Of a stretch of 64,000 nt of DNA, positions 59,719 through 64,000 are shown piece by piece. Source of the DNA: an uncultured Nitrospiraceae bacterium (lineage in GTDB: Bacteria > Nitrospirota > Thermodesulfovibrionia > Thermodesulfovibrionales > Thermodesulfovibrionaceae); NCBI GenBank assembly GCA_937139565.1, contig CAKZQH010000011.1, positions 1-64,000 on the forward strand, given 5' to 3'. Below the pieces are notes generated by a model. It made no database searches, was not told the DNA's origin, and saw nothing but the letters and a program-made list of their open reading frames with translations. The stretch's first letter is position 1. Every line of letters starts with the position of its first letter. A program made the position numbers and the translations under genes.

Positions 59719-60075
59719 ATGCATCCCTATAAAAGGTCAAAAAGATTAGGTGTTCTTCTTAGAGAAGAAGTTGCTGATATTATCCTTCACAAAATAAAAG
59801 ATCCAAGACTTGGTTTTATAACTGTTACTGATGTAGAGCTTTCTGATGATCTTAGAAATGCCAAGGTTTTTGTTTCAGTTCTCAAGGCAGAAGACAGAGC
59901 AGAGACTCTTCAGATTTTAAACGATGCTAAAGGTTTTGTGAGGGGAGAAATTGCGAAAAGGCTTAGAATAAAAATAATTCCTACCTTTGAATTTGTTTTT
60001 GACGAGTCAATAGAGAGAGGATTCAGGATTGACGAACTATTAAAAGAGATAAAAAAGACTTCGGAGGAGGTTTGA
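59719..60075 (+). CDS. rbfA: Ribosome-binding factor A
   Basis: KRLGVLLREEVADIILHKIKDPRLGFITVTDVELSDDLRNAKVFVSVL. Confidence 0.95.
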   Translation: MHPYKRSKRLGVLLREEVADIILHKIKDPRLGFITVTDVELSDDLRNAKVFVSVLKAEDRAETLQILNDAKGFVRGEIAKRLRIKIIPTFEFVFDESIERGFRIDELLKEIKKTSEEV

Positions 60076-61052
60076 GACCGCCTGAGAATATATTGGAAGT
60101 TTTAAAGAATGAAGATTCATTTCTTATCCTTACCCATTCCACTCCAGATGGAGATGCCCTTGGGTCGTCACTTGCTTTAAAGTTTTTATTAAGAGAACTT
60201 GCTAAAAAGGCAGAGATATTTACCGAACAGCCCATACCTTCACAATATAAATTTCTTCCTGAAATCGAAAAGATTAAAAACATTCGGGAACTACCATTAG
60301 AAGCATTTAAAGTATTAATTCTCGTTGATTGTAATAATCCATCAAGAGTGGATAATGATAAAAAACTTGTTGAAAAAATTGAAAGATTTTCAGGAATAAA
60401 AGTTATCATTGACCATCACATAGAAGACAAAAGAGGAGATTTCAATGCCATAAAATGGATTGAGCCTGAGGAGGCAGCAACAGGAATAATGATTTATAAA
60501 ATTATTAAAGCTTTTGGAATTAATTTAGATTATGCCATGGCAACAGCTCTTTATACAGCTATAATCATCGATACAGGCAATTTTCAATTTGATAATACAT
60601 CAGAACATGTTTTAACAATAGCAGCAGAACTTGTAAGAGCTGGAGCAAAACCCTCCTATATCTATGAACAGAGTTTTGAATCTTGGAGTCTTAACAGGTT
60701 TAATCTTTTTGTTAATATGTTAACCAATGTTGAAATAACACCACCTCTTGCAGTGGGATATTTAAGAAAAGATGATTTCGAGAAAACAGGCACCGAAGAA
60801 TCGGATACAGAGCGGTTTGTAGAATTTTTAAGAACCATAAAGGATGTAACCATTGCAGCTCTTTTTAGAGAAATAGAGGAAAATTTTTTTAAGGTGAGCC
60901 TTCGTTCTAAAGGAAGCTTAGATGTCAATCCAATAGCCAGAGCTTTTGGAGGTGGTGGCCATAAAAATGCTTCTGGATATAGAATCAGATCATCTTTCGA
61001 AGAGGCTAAAAATAAACTTATTGAAGTACTAAAGTCGAATCAAATGCTATGA
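60072..61052 (+). CDS. DHH/DHHA1 family phosphoesterase (NrnA-like bifunctional oligoribonuclease/PAP phosphatase)
   Basis: THSTPDGDALGSSLAL; DHHIEDKRG; GGGGHKNASGYRI. Confidence 0.92.
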   Translation: MRPPENILEVLKNEDSFLILTHSTPDGDALGSSLALKFLLRELAKKAEIFTEQPIPSQYKFLPEIEKIKNIRELPLEAFKVLILVDCNNPSRVDNDKKLVEKIERFSGIKVIIDHHIEDKRGDFNAIKWIEPEEAATGIMIYKIIKAFGINLDYAMATALYTAIIIDTGNFQFDNTSEHVLTIAAELVRAGAKPSYIYEQSFESWSLNRFNLFVNMLTNVEITPPLAVGYLRKDDFEKTGTEESDTERFVEFLRTIKDVTIAALFREIEENFFKVSLRSKGSLDVNPIARAFGGGGHKNASGYRIRSSFEEAKNKLIEVLKSNQML

Positions 61053-61065
61053 TAGGTATCTAAAA

Positions 61066-61866
61066 ATGGGAAAAGTCATAGCAATAGCCAGTCAAAAAGG
61101 CGGAGTTGGTAAGACCACGACAGCTATAAATTTATCTGCCTGTCTTTCAGTTAAAGGCAAAAAGGTTTTAGTGATCGATTCAGATCCTCAGGGGAGTCTT
61201 TCTTTTGGGCTTGGTATAAGGAGAAACGGAGAAAAAATAAAGGGATTATACGAGTTTTATACAAACAGAGCAAGCTTTGAAGAAGTTGTTATTGAATGTA
61301 TTGACAACCTTTTTGTTATTCCTACAAGAATAGACCTTTTTATGGCTGAGCTTGAGATATTTGAAACAAATGAAAGGGAAAAGAAACTTAGACTGCTTCT
61401 TGAAAAATACAAAGACGATTTTGATTATATTTTTATTGACTGTCCTCCTTCCTTTTCATTTCTTACCCTTTGTGCTCTTGTAGCATCTGACTCTGTAATC
61501 ATACCTGTTCAGTGCGAACAATTTGCCCTTGAAGCTCTAAGAATATTTATCAAGCTACTTTGGCGAATTAAAGGTAATTTTAATGAATTCCTTGAGCTTG
61601 AAGGAATCCTTCTTACCATGTTCAGCAAGCATCTTATTATGAGTAGGACTATAGCTGAGGATATACGAAGAGTTTTTCGCTCTAAAACCTTTGAAAGTGT
61701 TATTCCCAGAAATGTGGCTCTTGCAGAAAGCTCAATAAATGGAATTCCAGCAATTTTTTATGCTCCAGAGGCAGCTGGTTCAATTGCTTATAAAGAGCTT
61801 GCAGAGGAATTTCTCACTAAGAACTCTTTAGTTCCTGAAGAACTCTCTCAGCAAGCTTCAAAGTAA
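61066..61866 (+). CDS. ParA/Soj-family ATPase (second copy, no adjacent parB)
   Basis: SQKGGVGKTTTAINLSACL; DSDPQGSLSFGLG; IPRNVALAESSINGIPA. Confidence 0.92.
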   Translation: MGKVIAIASQKGGVGKTTTAINLSACLSVKGKKVLVIDSDPQGSLSFGLGIRRNGEKIKGLYEFYTNRASFEEVVIECIDNLFVIPTRIDLFMAELEIFETNEREKKLRLLLEKYKDDFDYIFIDCPPSFSFLTLCALVASDSVIIPVQCEQFALEALRIFIKLLWRIKGNFNEFLELEGILLTMFSKHLIMSRTIAEDIRRVFRSKTFESVIPRNVALAESSINGIPAIFYAPEAAGSIAYKELAEEFLTKNSLVPEELSQQASK

Positions 61867-63640
61867 ATCCGGGAAGAGAAGCTATTTTTTCAACTTGAGC
61901 GTTTTTTATATTTTCAATACTTCCAAAATACCTAAGAAGAGTAAGTCTTCTTTTTCTTCCAATACCTGGAATTTTTTCAAGTAAAGATTCAAAGGAAGCC
62001 TTCTTCCTAAGTTTTTTATGGAAAGATATGGCAAATCTATGGGCTTCGTTTCTAATTTTTTTGAGTAAAAGACTTGAAGGTCTTTTATCTTCAAGGGATA
62101 TTTCCTTTCCATCGGAAAAAATTAGTCTATCTGGGTCTTTAGCAATAGCAAAAACATTCAATTTTTCGCCGAGGTCTTTAATAACTTTTATTGAGGCATT
62201 TAAATGCCCCTTTCCGCCATCAATAAGAATTATATCGGGTTTCGGAACACCTTCTTCTGTATCAAATTTCATCGTCACTCTTAATACAGCCTCTTTCATC
62301 GCTCTGTAATCATCTATTCCTTGGATTTCTTTGATTTTTAAATGTCTGTAAAATTCTTTGATAAATACTCCATTTTCCCAATATACGAAACTTCCAACAG
62401 AATGAGAGCCAAATAGCGTTGAAATGTCAAAAGCTCCAATTCTTTGTGGAGTTTGACAAATCAAAAGCCTATCTTTTAGTTCTTCCAATAAATTATCAAT
62501 CTCGTCAGTCTTTGTTTTAAGATAAATCTTTGCGTTTGTATAAGCCATATCCATAAGATTTTGTTCTTCTTCTGTTTGCGGAGTAGTTATTTGCACATAA
62601 TCTTTTCTATTAGTCTTCAACCATTCAGAGATATTTTCCAAGTCTTCTGGAAGAGCAGGTACAAGAACCCTTTCGGGAGGTAAAAGTGTATCCCTTGAGT
62701 ATAGGGCTTCAATAACATAGTGAATTAGCGTTTCTTCAGAATCATAGATAACATTTTTTATCAAGTAGTTTTTTGAGCCTATGAGCAATCCATTTCTAAC
62801 AAAGAGCACATTTATCGATATCTTTCCGTGCTTTTCATAAATTCCAATTATATCCATATCATTAAGATTAGTAGAAACCACTCTTTGTTCAGAGAAGATC
62901 CTTTCAATTTTTTTAATCTGATCTCTTACTACTGCTGCTTCTTCAAACTTTAATTGGTCGCTTAATTTTTTCATTTTTTCATAGAGGGTGCCTATTAACT
63001 GGGAACTTTTTCCTTTAAGAAAAAGAACAACCTCTTCAACTCCCTTCATGTATTCATCTCTTTCAATTAACCCTGCACAAGGAGCAGGACATCTTTTCAT
63101 CTGATATTGAACGCAAGGTCTCATTTTTTTGTTAAGATTATATTTACAAGTTCTCACAGGAAAATTTTTTCTAATAAAGGATAGAGCCTCCCACATTGAT
63201 TGGGCAGGAACATAGGGACCAAAATAAAGGTTTCCATCTTTCTTAAGTCTTCGGACTACCTCAACCTTTGGCCACTGTTCTGTGATTGTCACTCGGAGAT
63301 AGGGATAATTTTTATCATCCCTAAGTATGACATTATAAGGAGGCTTATACTGCTTAATTAGATTTGCCTCAAGCACAAGGGCTTCATATTCACTGGAGGT
63401 GACAATATATGAAAAATCCTCTATCTCAAAGAGCATCTTTGTTTTTCTTGGGTCTCCCTCCAGTTTCTGTGTGTAACTTCTGAGCCTGTTTCGAAGATTT
63501 TTTGCTTTACCTACATATAGAACCTTTCCTTTTTTATCTCTGAAAAGATATACGCCTGGTAATTGAGGAATGCCCGTAAGCTCAGAAAAAAGCTTTCTTT
63601 TATCAGTGTGTTTTCGAGTATTTTTTCCATCTTTAATCAT
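61817..63640 (-). CDS. uvrC: UvrABC system protein C
   Basis: LPGVYLFRDKKGKVLYVGKAKNLRNRLRSY; FDISTLFGSHSVGSFVYWENG; C-terminal HhH. Confidence 0.97.
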   Translation of the reverse strand: MIKDGKNTRKHTDKRKLFSELTGIPQLPGVYLFRDKKGKVLYVGKAKNLRNRLRSYTQKLEGDPRKTKMLFEIEDFSYIVTSSEYEALVLEANLIKQYKPPYNVILRDDKNYPYLRVTITEQWPKVEVVRRLKKDGNLYFGPYVPAQSMWEALSFIRKNFPVRTCKYNLNKKMRPCVQYQMKRCPAPCAGLIERDEYMKGVEEVVLFLKGKSSQLIGTLYEKMKKLSDQLKFEEAAVVRDQIKKIERIFSEQRVVSTNLNDMDIIGIYEKHGKISINVLFVRNGLLIGSKNYLIKNVIYDSEETLIHYVIEALYSRDTLLPPERVLVPALPEDLENISEWLKTNRKDYVQITTPQTEEEQNLMDMAYTNAKIYLKTKTDEIDNLLEELKDRLLICQTPQRIGAFDISTLFGSHSVGSFVYWENGVFIKEFYRHLKIKEIQGIDDYRAMKEAVLRVTMKFDTEEGVPKPDIILIDGGKGHLNASIKVIKDLGEKLNVFAIAKDPDRLIFSDGKEISLEDKRPSSLLLKKIRNEAHRFAISFHKKLRKKASFESLLEKIPGIGRKRRLTLLRYFGSIENIKNAQVEKIASLPGFTLKLAERVLQELKSS

Positions 63641-63867
63641 CTTTAGAGATTTTAAAATCTTATACCTTCTTATGTCTATAAAGGAAAAATCATAACATTA
63701 TTAAAATGAAAGATTTTTAGTTTTTCAGCTGCATAATGCCTTTTAAATAAATCCAAATTAATACAAAATTGTTTTATTTTTCAAAAATGAAATATCAATT
63801 CTACAAAAATGTAGCTAAATTGTGGATCTGATTTTAAAAAAGTATTTAAAATCAAAGCCTTACATTC

Positions 63868-64000
<133 letters not shown>

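Overview
The window looks like about 64 kb of chromosome from an anaerobic, probably thermophilic bacterium. The gene content (group-3b-type NiFe sulfhydrogenase, IorAB/aryl-CoA ligase, CooC, nifH) resembles Thermodesulfovibrio-like Nitrospirota, but the taxon is an inference. Most of it is ordinary core genome: cysS, rlmB, pilT paralogs, lipA, hom, parAB, yebC, glmU, glmS, a UvrD/PcrA helicase, gatC, panD, bioD, rpmB, infB, rbfA, uvrC, and the 5' end of nifH at the right edge.

Regions worth a second look:
(1) A 7-kb mod/res restriction-modification operon (13.5-20.7 kb) with a frameshifted GGCT/AIG2-like gene and an intact MntA-HepT pair between the methyltransferase and the nuclease/translocase.
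(2) A regulator fusing a KaiC/RecA-like domain with a degenerate Walker A, an XRE-type HTH and a cupin. It has a palindrome abutting its start codon and two further dyads before a stand-alone glutamate synthase.
(3) A sulfhydrogenase operon followed by a heme-motif histidine kinase and a sigma-54 activator, with a -24/-12-like site upstream.
(4) A NikKMLQO-type nickel uptake operon preceded by a strong unassigned RNA hairpin/attenuator.
(5) A family of 37-bp hairpin repeats at two loci in opposite orientation.
(6) A hom-ThiF-JAMM cluster resembling protein-thiocarboxylate homocysteine synthesis.

All calls come from reading the sequence and the supplied ORF track. No searches were run.
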